Shown one piece after another: positions 36,549 through 44,579 of a stretch of 44,651 nucleotides of DNA (position 1 is the stretch's first letter; each line of letters begins with the position of its first letter). The position numbers were made by a program, and so were the translations under genes. Under the pieces are notes generated by a model. It was not told the origin of the DNA, did not search any database, and saw nothing but the letters and a program-made list of their open reading frames with translations. Location: positions 1 through 44,651 of the forward strand of contig JAFTJQ010000030.1 in the NCBI GenBank assembly GCA_017456285.1, in the 5' to 3' direction. Origin of the DNA: Lentisphaeria bacterium (GTDB lineage: Bacteria; Verrucomicrobiota; Lentisphaeria; Victivallales; Victivallaceae).

Positions 36549-37915
36549 TTAAGTTTATCTTGCCAGAATTTTACTTGTTTTGCCACCTGTTCAAAACCTG
36601 TTGCTCCGACAATATTGCGTTTGGCAACGCTCTTTCGCGGGTCAAAGAGGGTGAGAAATTCGGCAGTTGCTTCAGGAATAGTAATCTGCATTTCTTCCAA
36701 TGTACACTCGTCAAGGTTTTTGCCATTATCCTTGCAATACTTAACGTATGAGCCTACTCTATGGTGGGCATTACGGAAAGGCACTCCGAGTTTGACCAAT
36801 TCCTCTGCAATGTCAGTCGCCATCAAAGCAGGATCATTTGCAGCTTTTTCCATATTCGCCTTTTTGGGAGTCAGAGTTCCGAGCATCGGCGGATAGACGC
36901 TTAAAATTTTCTTAACAGTATCAATTGCATCGAAAATCGCCTCTTTATCCTCCTGCAAATCACGGTTATAGGTCAAAGGTAAGCCTTTGCACATGGTCAA
37001 AAGTGCCATTAAATCCCCGTAAACTCTGGCAGTTTTGCCTCTGGTAATTTCCGCCACATCGGGGTTTTTCTTCTGCGGCATCAAACTTGAACCGGTACAG
37101 AAAGCGTCCCCGAGTTCAATGAAGTTAAATTCCTGCGAACACCAGAGAATAATATCCTCTGACAATCTTGAACAATGCATGGTAAAAATCGCCAACGCAT
37201 TAACCAATTCAATTGCAAAATCTCTATCAGCCACCGCATCCATACTGTTTCGGCTTACCCGCTCAAAATTCAAGAGTTTGCAGACCATTTCACGGTCAAT
37301 CGGGAGGGTAGTACCCGCAATCGCACCTGAACCAAGCACCAGAACATTAATTCGCTTCGCACAATCTTCCAATCGCTCAATATCCCGTGAAAACATCTCA
37401 ACATAAGCTAAAAGGTGATGGGCAAATGATACCACTTGTGCATGCTGCAAATGGGTAAATCCCGGCATAATAGTATCAATATTCTGTTCTGCTTGGAAAA
37501 CCAATGCTTTTTGAAACTCTTTCAGCAATTCGACAATGTTTTTTATCTCATCACGCAGATAAAGTCTGATGTCCAGAGCAACTTGGTCATTGCGTGAACG
37601 TGCGGAATGCACTCTCGCACCCTCGTTGCCGAGTTTATCAATCAAGGCACTCTCGATATTCATGTGAATATCCTCAAGTGACTGCTTAAACTCAAAATCA
37701 CCCTTTTCGATTCGTTCCAGAATTTTATCCAGTTCCTCGATAATCGCCTTGCTTGTTGCTTCAGGGATAATTCCGCTTGCTCCGAGCATTGCCGCATGAG
37801 CCTTGCTCCCCTGAATATCAAATTTATATAATCTCTGATCATAAGAGATTGATTCCGAAAAATCCGCCACACTCTGCGATGTAGTTTCACTGAATCTGCC
37901 ACCCCACATTGCCAT
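36545..37915 (-). CDS. argH: Argininosuccinate lyase
   Basis: The last enzyme of arginine synthesis splits argininosuccinate into arginine and fumarate. The 456-residue length is normal. It starts MAMWGGRFSE and has SRNDQVALDIRLYLRD, the catalytic TGFTHLQHAQ His region, and the fumarase-family signature GSSLMPQKKNPDVAE. It overlaps the recO start by 4 nt. The remaining arg genes are not in the window. Confidence 0.97.
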   Translation of the reverse strand: MAMWGGRFSETTSQSVADFSESISYDQRLYKFDIQGSKAHAAMLGASGIIPEATSKAIIEELDKILERIEKGDFEFKQSLEDIHMNIESALIDKLGNEGARVHSARSRNDQVALDIRLYLRDEIKNIVELLKEFQKALVFQAEQNIDTIMPGFTHLQHAQVVSFAHHLLAYVEMFSRDIERLEDCAKRINVLVLGSGAIAGTTLPIDREMVCKLLNFERVSRNSMDAVADRDFAIELVNALAIFTMHCSRLSEDIILWCSQEFNFIELGDAFCTGSSLMPQKKNPDVAEITRGKTARVYGDLMALLTMCKGLPLTYNRDLQEDKEAIFDAIDTVKKILSVYPPMLGTLTPKKANMEKAANDPALMATDIAEELVKLGVPFRNAHHRVGSYVKYCKDNGKNLDECTLEEMQITIPEATAEFLTLFDPRKSVAKRNIVGATGFEQVAKQVKFWQDKLK

Positions 37916-38026
37916 AATAAAAAAATCCTTTTATTTTAAGTTGTTCAAAAATTATTTGTATCACTATAAATTTAGTTCAATTATTAAAAAAATCAATATT
38001 TTTTTCAAAAAAAATCAAAATCTTAT

Positions 38027-38054
38027 TTGCAAAATTCAAAAAATGCAGTATTTT
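38027..38054 (+). promoter_or_regulatory. Promoter of the decarboxylase gene
   Basis: TTGCAA (38027-38032), a 16-nt spacer and TATTTT (38049-38054), giving a leader of about 170 nt. Confidence 0.55.
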
Positions 38055-38087
38055 TTGTCCTTACAATAAAAAATTATGTTGTTCCGA

Positions 38088-38231
38088 CGGTAAATTTTTT
38101 TAGAGAAGAACTTGATAAATGGCGTTCTTTGAAGAGTTTAAGTAGTTTACCGAAGGTATTTTGCTTTCAGGCAGAGAATTTTGCCTGTTATACACGAATT
38201 TTTTTGCAACCCTGAAAGGGAAAAGGGCATT
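38088..38231 (+). promoter_or_regulatory. Structured 5' leader of the decarboxylase gene
   Basis: Nested stems are visible: CGGTAAA (38088-38094) with TTTACCG (38146-38152) encloses AAGAAC (38106-38111) with GTTCTT (38124-38129). A second stem follows, CAGGCA (38168-38173) with TGCCTG (38182-38187). A small CCCT/AGGG hairpin lies at the RBS. There is no T-run after the stems except at 38200, so control of translation is more likely than termination. No known riboswitch class is recognised. Confidence 0.5.
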
Positions 38232-39398
38232 ATGCGAATCAACGTGCATGATTACTACAGCGAAGCTGAATGGAAGCTTTTCCGTAGTGAAGCGGACAAA
38301 CTGGAAACTCCGTGTTTGTTAGTTAACTTAAACATTGTAGAAAGAAAATATGCTGAATTAAAGGAGTATTTCCCCTTTGCGAAAATCTATTTCGCAGTAA
38401 AGGCAAATCCGGCAACAGAAATTCTGGAGCTGCTCCGTGCCTTGGGAGCTTGCTTCGATATTGCTTCAATCTATGAATTGGACAAGGTGCTGTCACTTGG
38501 GATTTCTCCTGACCGCTTAAGTTTCGGAAACACTATCAAAAAGGCTAAAGACATTAAGTACGCTTACGATAAGGGAGTGCGGCTTTTTGCAACTGACAGC
38601 GAGGCGGATATTAAAAACTTGGCAAAATACGCTCCTAATTCAAAGGTTTTCTTCCGTATTTTAACCGAGGGCGGAGAGACTGCCGAGTGGCCGTTATCCC
38701 GCAAATTCGGTTGTCACCCCGACATGGCAATTGATTTGGTTATGCTTGCCGCAGAGTTAGGGCTTGAACCGTACGGAATATCATTCCATGTCGGGTCACA
38801 GCAGCGTGACATCGGAGCGTGGGACTCAGCGATTGCCAAAGTACGCTACATTTTTGACTACTTGGAAACTCAAAATATTAAACTCAAAATGATCAATATG
38901 GGCGGTGGTTTCCCGGCAAAATACATCTCCAGAATCAATGAAATGGAGGTCTATTCGGACGAAATTACCCGTTACCTCAATGAGGACTTCGGCGATGAAT
39001 TGCCTGAAATTATCCTCGAACCGGGCAGAAGTTTAGTTGCTGAAGCAGGCGTCCTCGTAACCGAAGTCGTGCTGATTTCAGAAAAATCAAGTGTCGGTTT
39101 GGACAAATGGGTCTACCTCGATGCAGGCAAATTCAATGGCTTTGCCGAAACTTGGGAGGAGAGTATCAAGTATCCGTTGTACTGCGAAGGACGAGGCGAT
39201 TTGACCAATAACTTCATCATCGCGGGTCCAACCTGCGACAGTCAGGACGTCATGTACGAGCAGTATCGCAATCCCCTGCCGAGTTACCTAAAAGCAGGTG
39301 ACAGAGTTTATTGGCTCACCACGGGAGCGTACACTGCAAGTTACTGTTCAGTGGAGTTCAATGGTTTTCCGCCGTTGAAAGTAAAAATAATCAAATAA
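38232..39398 (+). CDS. Ornithine/lysine decarboxylase-like PLP enzyme
   Basis: A 388-residue group IV (fold III, alanine-racemase-like) decarboxylase. The PLP lysine is in IYFAVKANP; phosphate binding uses HVGSQ, MGGGFP and LEPGR, and the catalytic Cys/Asp are in GPTCDSQDVMYE, typical of bacterial L/ODC. The likely product is putrescine (or cadaverine) for polyamines; arginine or carboxynorspermidine substrates are less likely given the length. The ATG at 38232 has AAGGG nearby; the longer frame from 38181 overlaps the leader stems. It is monocistronic, with its own terminator. Confidence 0.9.
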   Translation: MRINVHDYYSEAEWKLFRSEADKLETPCLLVNLNIVERKYAELKEYFPFAKIYFAVKANPATEILELLRALGACFDIASIYELDKVLSLGISPDRLSFGNTIKKAKDIKYAYDKGVRLFATDSEADIKNLAKYAPNSKVFFRILTEGGETAEWPLSRKFGCHPDMAIDLVMLAAELGLEPYGISFHVGSQQRDIGAWDSAIAKVRYIFDYLETQNIKLKMINMGGGFPAKYISRINEMEVYSDEITRYLNEDFGDELPEIILEPGRSLVAEAGVLVTEVVLISEKSSVGLDKWVYLDAGKFNGFAETWEESIKYPLYCEGRGDLTNNFIIAGPTCDSQDVMYEQYRNPLPSYLKAGDRVYWLTTGAYTASYCSVEFNGFPPLKVKIIK

Positions 39399-39405
39399 CT
39401 TTTTC

Positions 39406-39437
39406 AGCGAGAGTGTTTTACCGCTCTCGCTTTTTTT
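39406..39437 (+). terminator. Terminator of the decarboxylase gene
   Basis: A perfect 8-bp stem (39406-39413 with 39424-39431) followed by seven T. Confidence 0.9.
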
Positions 39438-39470
39438 GTAAAAAATTTCGATAATTTTTATCTTTTGCTC

Positions 39471-39499
39471 TTGCCATTTTCACTTTTATGTGCTAAACT
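39471..39499 (+). promoter_or_regulatory. Promoter of the PAS-receiver protein gene
   Basis: TTGCCA (39471-39476), a 17-nt spacer and TAAACT (39494-39499). The ATG follows 30 nt downstream with CGGAGG as RBS. Confidence 0.6.
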
Positions 39500-39528
39500 A
39501 TTATACAGTGGTATCGGAGGCATGAAAC

Positions 39529-40950
39529 ATGGCAAAAAAAAATTACAATTTTTTCTATCTGCTATTGATATACTATTTTTTTAATAGTGTAATTTTAATT
39601 GATATACTCTATAAAATGCACCACAATCAAGCGGCAATCCACGAATTAAAGGGCTTAATTTATACGAGTTTTGCACTTAATTTATTATTTATCATCATTA
39701 CTGCGATCTATGCCGCTCAACATCGGATACGCTCAAAACAGCAAAATAACAATCATGATTCAATTTTGCAACACCCTGAATTTCAATTGCTTATGGATAA
39801 AATTCGGTCTGGTATAATCATTACTGACCGCAATGGTATAATCAAATTTGCCAATACACAGGCAAGCAGCATTACCGAGTTTGAACTTCAGGATATGGTA
39901 AAAAAACATTACTCAAAAATTTTTACCCTCACCCACTCCGATAAAGACAAAAACTCCCGTTTCATCATTGACAAAGTGCTGGAGAATGGCTGTGTTATCT
40001 CCAATAAAATCCCCCGAACCATCATCTGTTGCAACAATCAAAAAAAAGAGATTTTAAGTTCGGCAAATCCGATTTTTGCGGAAGATAACAGTGTGAGCGG
40101 AGTTATTCTGTCATTCCTCGATGTAAGCGGAGATTTTGAGAAAATCAAAAGCATCTCCGAAGAAAATAAACTTCTCAATGAGACAATCAATTTGGCAAAT
40201 TTGTGCTATTTTAGAAAAAATTCAGTTAACGGCAAAATTTCCGGCTCCGCTAATTTAAGCCATTTCTGGGCTTTTCACTCTGACCGCACCGCTTATGCCG
40301 ACAATGAATGGATTGCTCCTGATGACTTGGCAAATTATCAAGAATCAGTAAAAAATTTCCTGTCCGGCGATGAGCATAGCATGGAAATTATCTATCGCTC
40401 CAATTACTATTCCGACTTAAGATATTTCCGCCAGATAATTTGCAAAAATGAAAACCCTAATATAATTTCAGGAATAATTCAGGATATTACTAATCTATTT
40501 ACCCAAAAGAACGACACGCATACAGAAATTATTGATAATCAAGCAATTACAGCAATGACAAGCTCTTTTGATTCTCACAATGCAATTATCGGACAGAAAA
40601 AAATGTCGATTTTAATTGTTGATTATGAGATAAATAATTGCAATGTTCTGGCATTGACATTTACCAAACTCAACTACAATGTGCGAGTTACCACCACTCC
40701 GAACAGTGCTTTGGAGTATCTGAAAAACTGCAAAGTCGATATAATTCTGGCAAATCTGGCACTTCCGAATATGAATGCGATTGAATTTGCCAAAGAGGTG
40801 CGAATCCATTACGGATTTGACATTATGATTTATGTAATTTTGAATGACATGTCACTAAAGGACAAGCTCAATCTGCACATTTTTAACGGCGTTTTGGTTA
40901 AACCGATCACGCTTGAGCAGATCAAAAAAACTTTTGAGTCGCACCGATAA
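39529..40950 (+). CDS. Membrane PAS protein with a degenerate receiver domain
   Basis: A 473-residue signalling-type protein. Two transmembrane helices lie at about 8-27 and 46-63. A PAS domain follows at about 82-200 (SGIIITDRNGIIKFANTQA). A second PAS-like segment is at about 215-325, with the closing SGIIQDITNLF. A receiver fold is at about 357-473. The receiver lacks the phospho-acceptor: Asn409 takes its place, and the acidic pair is reduced to Asp365-Tyr366; only Lys458 of VLVKPI is kept. No HisKA or HATPase domain exists between PAS and receiver. It probably acts by protein contact, independent of phosphorylation. Confidence 0.8.
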   Translation: MAKKNYNFFYLLLIYYFFNSVILIDILYKMHHNQAAIHELKGLIYTSFALNLLFIIITAIYAAQHRIRSKQQNNNHDSILQHPEFQLLMDKIRSGIIITDRNGIIKFANTQASSITEFELQDMVKKHYSKIFTLTHSDKDKNSRFIIDKVLENGCVISNKIPRTIICCNNQKKEILSSANPIFAEDNSVSGVILSFLDVSGDFEKIKSISEENKLLNETINLANLCYFRKNSVNGKISGSANLSHFWAFHSDRTAYADNEWIAPDDLANYQESVKNFLSGDEHSMEIIYRSNYYSDLRYFRQIICKNENPNIISGIIQDITNLFTQKNDTHTEIIDNQAITAMTSSFDSHNAIIGQKKMSILIVDYEINNCNVLALTFTKLNYNVRVTTTPNSALEYLKNCKVDIILANLALPNMNAIEFAKEVRIHYGFDIMIYVILNDMSLKDKLNLHIFNGVLVKPITLEQIKKTFESHR

Positions 40951-40962
40951 TAATAATTATTA

Positions 40963-41832
40963 TTACCGCTCTTTTTTGCGATACTGGAGCGGAGTTATCT
41001 GATATTCCCGATGAAAAAGTTTAATAAAGTAATTCGGTGTACAGAATCCGCATTTATCGGCAATATGGGTAATGGACAATTCAGTAGTTGTCAGCAACTC
41101 TTTCGCCTTTGAAAGTCGAATTTTCATCAAATAATCCATCGGTGACATGCCTAATGCCATGCGAAATTTTTTGGTATAAGAAGAGACACTCATGTAACCG
41201 ACTTTAGCCAATTGATTCAAAGTAAACTGCTCGGCATAATTTTCTTCAAGCATAGAGATAGTTTTCAGCAAAATTTTTCGGTCACTTCCGACCTCACGAT
41301 AATTGACCTCTTTTGACCGCATCGCCGTAATCAAAAAATCTATTGCCAGTGCAATCACCAGCGAATCAAAACACGGCAGCTGCAATTGAAATTCCTTAAT
41401 CGCCCGATCCAGCGAAACCGAAATATTTGCCATCAAATTACTCGGCACATGCATAACCGTCCTCGGCAACTCATTACGCTCTCCCAAAAGTAAATTATAC
41501 CCCTCTAATTTTGATAAATTCGGGTATTTCTCAAAAAATTCCGGCAAAATAAAAAGATTGTAAAGCACCAAATTTTTGCAATTCTCGTAACAATGCCGCT
41601 CGTGGGTATGAATCGAAAAAATATCCCCCGGAATCAAATCATTGGTGTACTCCTGATTGGTTCGACTGTCAATGTGTCGGTGATGTGCCGTTCCACTCGC
41701 AACGAAGACAATTTCCAGAAATTCGTGGCTATGCATTTCCACAACTTCCAACTGTTGCATTTTCTCAATCATAAACGGCACATTCTGCGGCATTTGTACC
41801 GATTGTGTCGAAAAATAATCTATTCCATCCAT
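40963..41832 (-). CDS. AraC-family transcriptional regulator
   Basis: A 289-residue regulator. The N-terminal cupin-like ligand domain (about 15-110) has HSHEFLEIVFVASGTAHH and the IPGDIFSIHTHERHCY strand. The C-terminal double helix-turn-helix (about 190-287) shows FTLNQLAKVGYMSVSSYTKKF and the AraC signature ending IADKCGFCTPNYFIKLFHRE, GITPxxYR-like TPLQYRKK. Such proteins often respond to sugars. Target genes cannot be read here; it converges on the PAS protein gene and precedes the pilT-like gene's end. Confidence 0.92.
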   Translation of the reverse strand: MDGIDYFSTQSVQMPQNVPFMIEKMQQLEVVEMHSHEFLEIVFVASGTAHHRHIDSRTNQEYTNDLIPGDIFSIHTHERHCYENCKNLVLYNLFILPEFFEKYPNLSKLEGYNLLLGERNELPRTVMHVPSNLMANISVSLDRAIKEFQLQLPCFDSLVIALAIDFLITAMRSKEVNYREVGSDRKILLKTISMLEENYAEQFTLNQLAKVGYMSVSSYTKKFRMALGMSPMDYLMKIRLSKAKELLTTTELSITHIADKCGFCTPNYFIKLFHREYQITPLQYRKKER

Positions 41833-41879
41833 TTTTAATTTCCCCTAAAAAATGTCTTTGTTATTTATTTGTTTCATAA

Positions 41880-42956
41880 TTAATTTGCGGTTTGACTATG
41901 CATGAGGTGTTCAAAAAGTTTCTTGTCCGAAGCTTTCATATACGCCTCTTCCCCGCTGATTAAACCTTGGTCATAGAGATTCTGCAATGTGCCATCCATT
42001 GACTGCATGCCATTACCCTTATTAGACTCAATAATAGTTCTGATATTATTGATCTGACCCTCGCGAATAGTATTCGGCAAGCCGTCAGTCCAAAGCAATA
42101 CCTCATGGCTGGCGATACGGCCGCCACCGACTTTTTGGCACAAAAGCTGGGAAACAACCCCTTGCAGACAGGCGGCAAGCATGGTGCGAATCTGTGCCTG
42201 CTCATTAGCAGGGAAAGCATCAATGATACGGTCAATTGTTTTCGGAGCATTATTGGTGTGAAGTGTACCGAAAACCAACATTCCCATCGTCGCACAGGTT
42301 AACCCCAATCGGATTGTTTCAAGTTCACGCATCTCACCGATAAGCACAATATCGGGGTCGGAACGCATCGCTCCTCGAAGTGCCTGCGGAAATGAGTGAC
42401 TGTGAATACCGATTTCACGGTGAACAATTGTACATTTTTTATTCTGATGAACAAACTCGACGGGGTCTTCAATGGTGATAATGTGCTTTGAGTAATTGTC
42501 ATTAATGTAATCAATCATCGCCGCCAGAGTAGTTGATTTACCTGAACCTGTCGGGCCGGTAACTAAAATTAAACCGCTTTTGAATGTACAAATCTTTTTC
42601 AAAATATCAGGAAGTTTCAAATCCTCCAAAGTCAAAATTTTACTTGGGATTTGTCGCATAACCGCACCCTGCCCCCAGTAGTTATAGAAGTAATTGCAGC
42701 GAAAACGGGCAAGCCCCGGTATTTCATGGGCAAAGTCCAAATCGTGTGTAGTAATAAATTGCTCCCAACGCCATTCCGGGACACAAATTTCCTTGAGCAT
42801 TCGCTCCATAAAAGGCGCATCGATAATACGATCATCGGCAGGAACAATTTTGCCGCTGATACGGAATTTAGCAGGACAGCCGACGGACAAGTGCAAGTCT
42901 GAGCCTTTCTGCTCAAGCATTTTTCTCAAATAACTATTAATAATCGGTTCCGCCAT
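41880..42956 (-). CDS. pilT: PilT-type twitching/retraction ATPase
   Basis: A 358-residue hexameric ATPase of the type IV pilus/type II secretion family. It has Walker A GPTGSGKST (134-142), an Asp box EDPVEFVH, Walker B RSDPDIVLIGEMRE and the His box THRx-like GTLHTNNAPKTIDRIID. The AIRNLIRE motif of PilT proper is replaced by TIREGQINNIRTIIES. The start at 42956 has AAAGGAG; the longer frame lacks one. It lies next to the pseudopilin locus, head to head, which suggests shared use. Confidence 0.9.
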   Translation of the reverse strand: MAEPIINSYLRKMLEQKGSDLHLSVGCPAKFRISGKIVPADDRIIDAPFMERMLKEICVPEWRWEQFITTHDLDFAHEIPGLARFRCNYFYNYWGQGAVMRQIPSKILTLEDLKLPDILKKICTFKSGLILVTGPTGSGKSTTLAAMIDYINDNYSKHIITIEDPVEFVHQNKKCTIVHREIGIHSHSFPQALRGAMRSDPDIVLIGEMRELETIRLGLTCATMGMLVFGTLHTNNAPKTIDRIIDAFPANEQAQIRTMLAACLQGVVSQLLCQKVGGGRIASHEVLLWTDGLPNTIREGQINNIRTIIESNKGNGMQSMDGTLQNLYDQGLISGEEAYMKASDKKLFEHLMHSQTAN

Positions 42957-42991
42957 AATTTGCTCCTTTCGCCTGAATTTATGTTTCAATT

Positions 42992-43162
42992 CTAATTTAC
43001 AATAGTAATTATAAAAATCAAATCAAAAATATAAAAATTTTTAAACTTTTTTTTATAAAAACACTTGACAAACACAAAACAATCTGCTATACTATTTATA
43101 GTGGTTCCCATTGAAGTAACAACCAACAGTTCAATGAGGGTGAAATTAAAAAGTTTTTTCAT
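42992..43162 (-). pseudogene. Detached prepilin N-terminus (inverted 5' end of a pseudopilin gene)
   Basis: A 56-codon minus-strand frame with AAGGAG (43169-43174) six nt before the ATG at 43162. It starts MKKLFNFTLIELLVV, an unmistakable class III signal with the Phe1 and Glu5 of prepilins, and then turns into unrelated sequence that reads back through the plus-strand promoter. It cannot be a complete pilin. Its codons 1-11 (43130-43162) fit exactly in front of the plus-strand body at 43272 when the segment between is flipped. Confidence 0.88.
43065..43093 (+). promoter_or_regulatory. Strong promoter facing the invertible segment
   Basis: Perfect TTGACA (43065-43070), a 17-nt spacer and TATACT (43088-43093). 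It points into 43130-43271 and lies outside it. In the present orientation it transcribes the prepilin start codon region in antisense; after inversion it would drive the gene with a leader of about 139 nt. Confidence 0.88.
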
Positions 43163-43271
43163 TTTTGTCTCCTTACGTTTAAGACGGTTTTCTAATTAAT
43201 ACCAGTATAAAAATCACCAATTTTATATTGATATTTGATAAAAAAATATTTATTGGTTGACCAACATTGAA
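43130..43271. repeat. Candidate invertible DNA segment (142 bp)
   Basis: Bounded by TTCAATG (43130-43136) and its inverse CATTGAA (43265-43271); extended by ACC-NN the inverted match is 10 of 12. Flipping it joins GAA of Glu11 to GCG at 43272 in frame and gives FTLIEAIVVIAIIAI. The new left junction would carry ACCAAC, an 8-nt gap and GTTGGT as a dyad. A third CATTGAA at 43109 makes a hairpin with 43130-43136 in the current orientation. Confidence 0.7.
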
Positions 43272-43985
43272 GCGATAGTGGTCATTGCAATCATTGCGAT
43301 TCTTGCAGGAATGTTGCTTCCCGCCCTCAACAAAGCTCGTGCTTCCGCTCGTTCTGCAAGTTGTCAGAGTAACCTCAAACAGTGTGCTCAATATGTTATG
43401 CTCTATGCAAATGACGACAATGGTATGTTGCTCCCGAATGACTTGGACAAGACTAAGTACACCAATGGCGGTGCTTGGCCGAAAATTCTTGCTCGTGCGG
43501 GTTATATTCAAAATAACGCCACTGACCGTGCAGATTATGTTGTTCCGCAAGGCTGGCTGGCTTGCCCGGCATGGCATTCAGGTGCTAAATATGCCGGTGA
43601 TTCAACTCTTTTCCTTATCAGCGGTGCTTACGGTTCATTCAATAGACCAGATCCTATGCTTATCGAAAAATTCGTTGACAATTCAGGACTTTACGGTGCC
43701 GCAAACTGGCCGAAATCTGCCACCTCTACTATTCTTTTTATCGATTCAGTAGGTACCGGTTATAATCAAATGCAGTGGTCTGACGGTGTAGGAACAAATT
43801 CTAAACGAGCAGTTCACTGCCGCCACAATAATAGAGCGAATGCCGCTATGATTGACGGACACGTCGAAGCACTCACCAAGAAACAACTCCAAGGCGGCGA
43901 AAATACCAAGTGGGATTTCGGCGGTCATAGAGCTCACCCCGCTGTAAACGGTGTTGTTTTTGAAGAAGGCGATGCTATTCAATAA
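43257..43985 (+). pseudogene. Pseudopilin body (H-x9-DG type) without its start
   Basis: A 242-residue frame of the prepilin-like, PVC-type DUF1559 relatives. The hydrophobic helix AIVVIAIIAILAGMLLPALN and NKARASARSASCQSNLKQC are intact, and the H-x9-DG motif reads HNNRANAAMIDG near the C-terminus. The N-terminus is wrong: only a TTG without RBS at 43257 is available, giving LTNIEA in place of FTLIEL and no leader peptide. Upstream in frame is a stop at 43239. With the inverted segment turned round it would be a 248-residue prepilin. The body has no frameshift, so it is recently or reversibly silenced. Confidence 0.88.
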
Positions 43986-44020
43986 AAACTTAAAATAGAT
44001 GAATAAATCTATTCTCCTTG

Positions 44021-44054
44021 GCGTGTTGTTTTGCAAAAAACAACACGCTTTTTT
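44021..44054 (+). terminator. Terminator of the pseudopilin gene
   Basis: A perfect 12-bp stem (44021-44032 with 44037-44048), loop GCAA, then TTTTTT. Confidence 0.93.
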
Positions 44055-44260
44055 GTTGTAGAGACAGCCGAGGATGCCCGGAGTTGCCGTCTAAAGGTCA
44101 TGAGGACGTTGGTCGAAGTTATTGTTTTTTTGTGGGGACTAACGCCGTCCCCACACCCCTACGCAAGGTCAGCGACCTTGACCAAGAAGAGATGCGAAAA
44201 TTAAAAATTTTCACATCTCAAAATTTTTCCTCACATCCGTGAGCGAAGGCAACAACTTTT

Positions 44261-44322
44261 TTTTAGTTTTGGCTCGTTTCACTTCGCCTAATTTTAGTTT
44301 TGGCTCATTTCACTTCGCCTAA
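44261..44322. repeat. 31-bp tandem duplication
   Basis: Two adjacent 31-bp copies (44261-44291 and 44292-44322) differ at a single position (G versus A). Confidence 0.92.
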
Positions 44323-44365
44323 ACAAAAAAGTTTTCGCCTCTCGACACCTGCTTTCAAAAAAAAC

Positions 44366-44428
44366 GTTAACAGGACAAAATTACGTTGATTACTGCTATG
44401 AGGACATTCGTACTTTTGTCCTGTCAAC
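44366..44428. repeat. 15-bp inverted repeat around a 33-bp spacer
   Basis: GTTAACAGGACAAAA (44366-44380) and TTTTGTCCTGTCAAC (44414-44428) match 14 of 15 as an inverted pair. They could be the ends of a small element or a large hairpin; no protein-coding content lies between. Confidence 0.85.
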
Positions 44429-44515
44429 GGCAAGGAAGAGGGGGAATACAAAGGGGGAGAGTAGCTTGGAGCGATTTAGCGACAAGTGGCAATCTCCCCC
44501 GTTGTGTGGCAACTC

Positions 44516-44579
44516 GTGGCAAAAGATTTAAGTTGTCATTCCGCAAAAAAGCGGGAGGACAACTTGAAAATTTTGCCAC
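44516..44579. repeat. Nested three-tier hairpin, 64 nt
   Basis: Three stems nest on one axis: 44516-44524 with 44571-44579 (9 bp), 44530-44537 with 44558-44565 (8 bp), and 44541-44544 with 44551-44554 (4 bp, loop of six A). The concentric layout suggests a folded RNA or a palindromic element, not a terminator. Confidence 0.75.

Noticed and set aside
43109-43285. Inversion through the shared TTGGTTG motif in place of CATTGAA
   Set aside because: Joining the two sides at TTGGTTG puts a stop codon a few codons later (reads LVDQH then stop), so it does not rebuild a pilin. The CATTGAA joint does.
44366-44428. Integron attC site
   Set aside because: The ends read GTTAAC and GTCAAC in the wrong order for R'' and R' boxes, and no integrase or cassettes are present.
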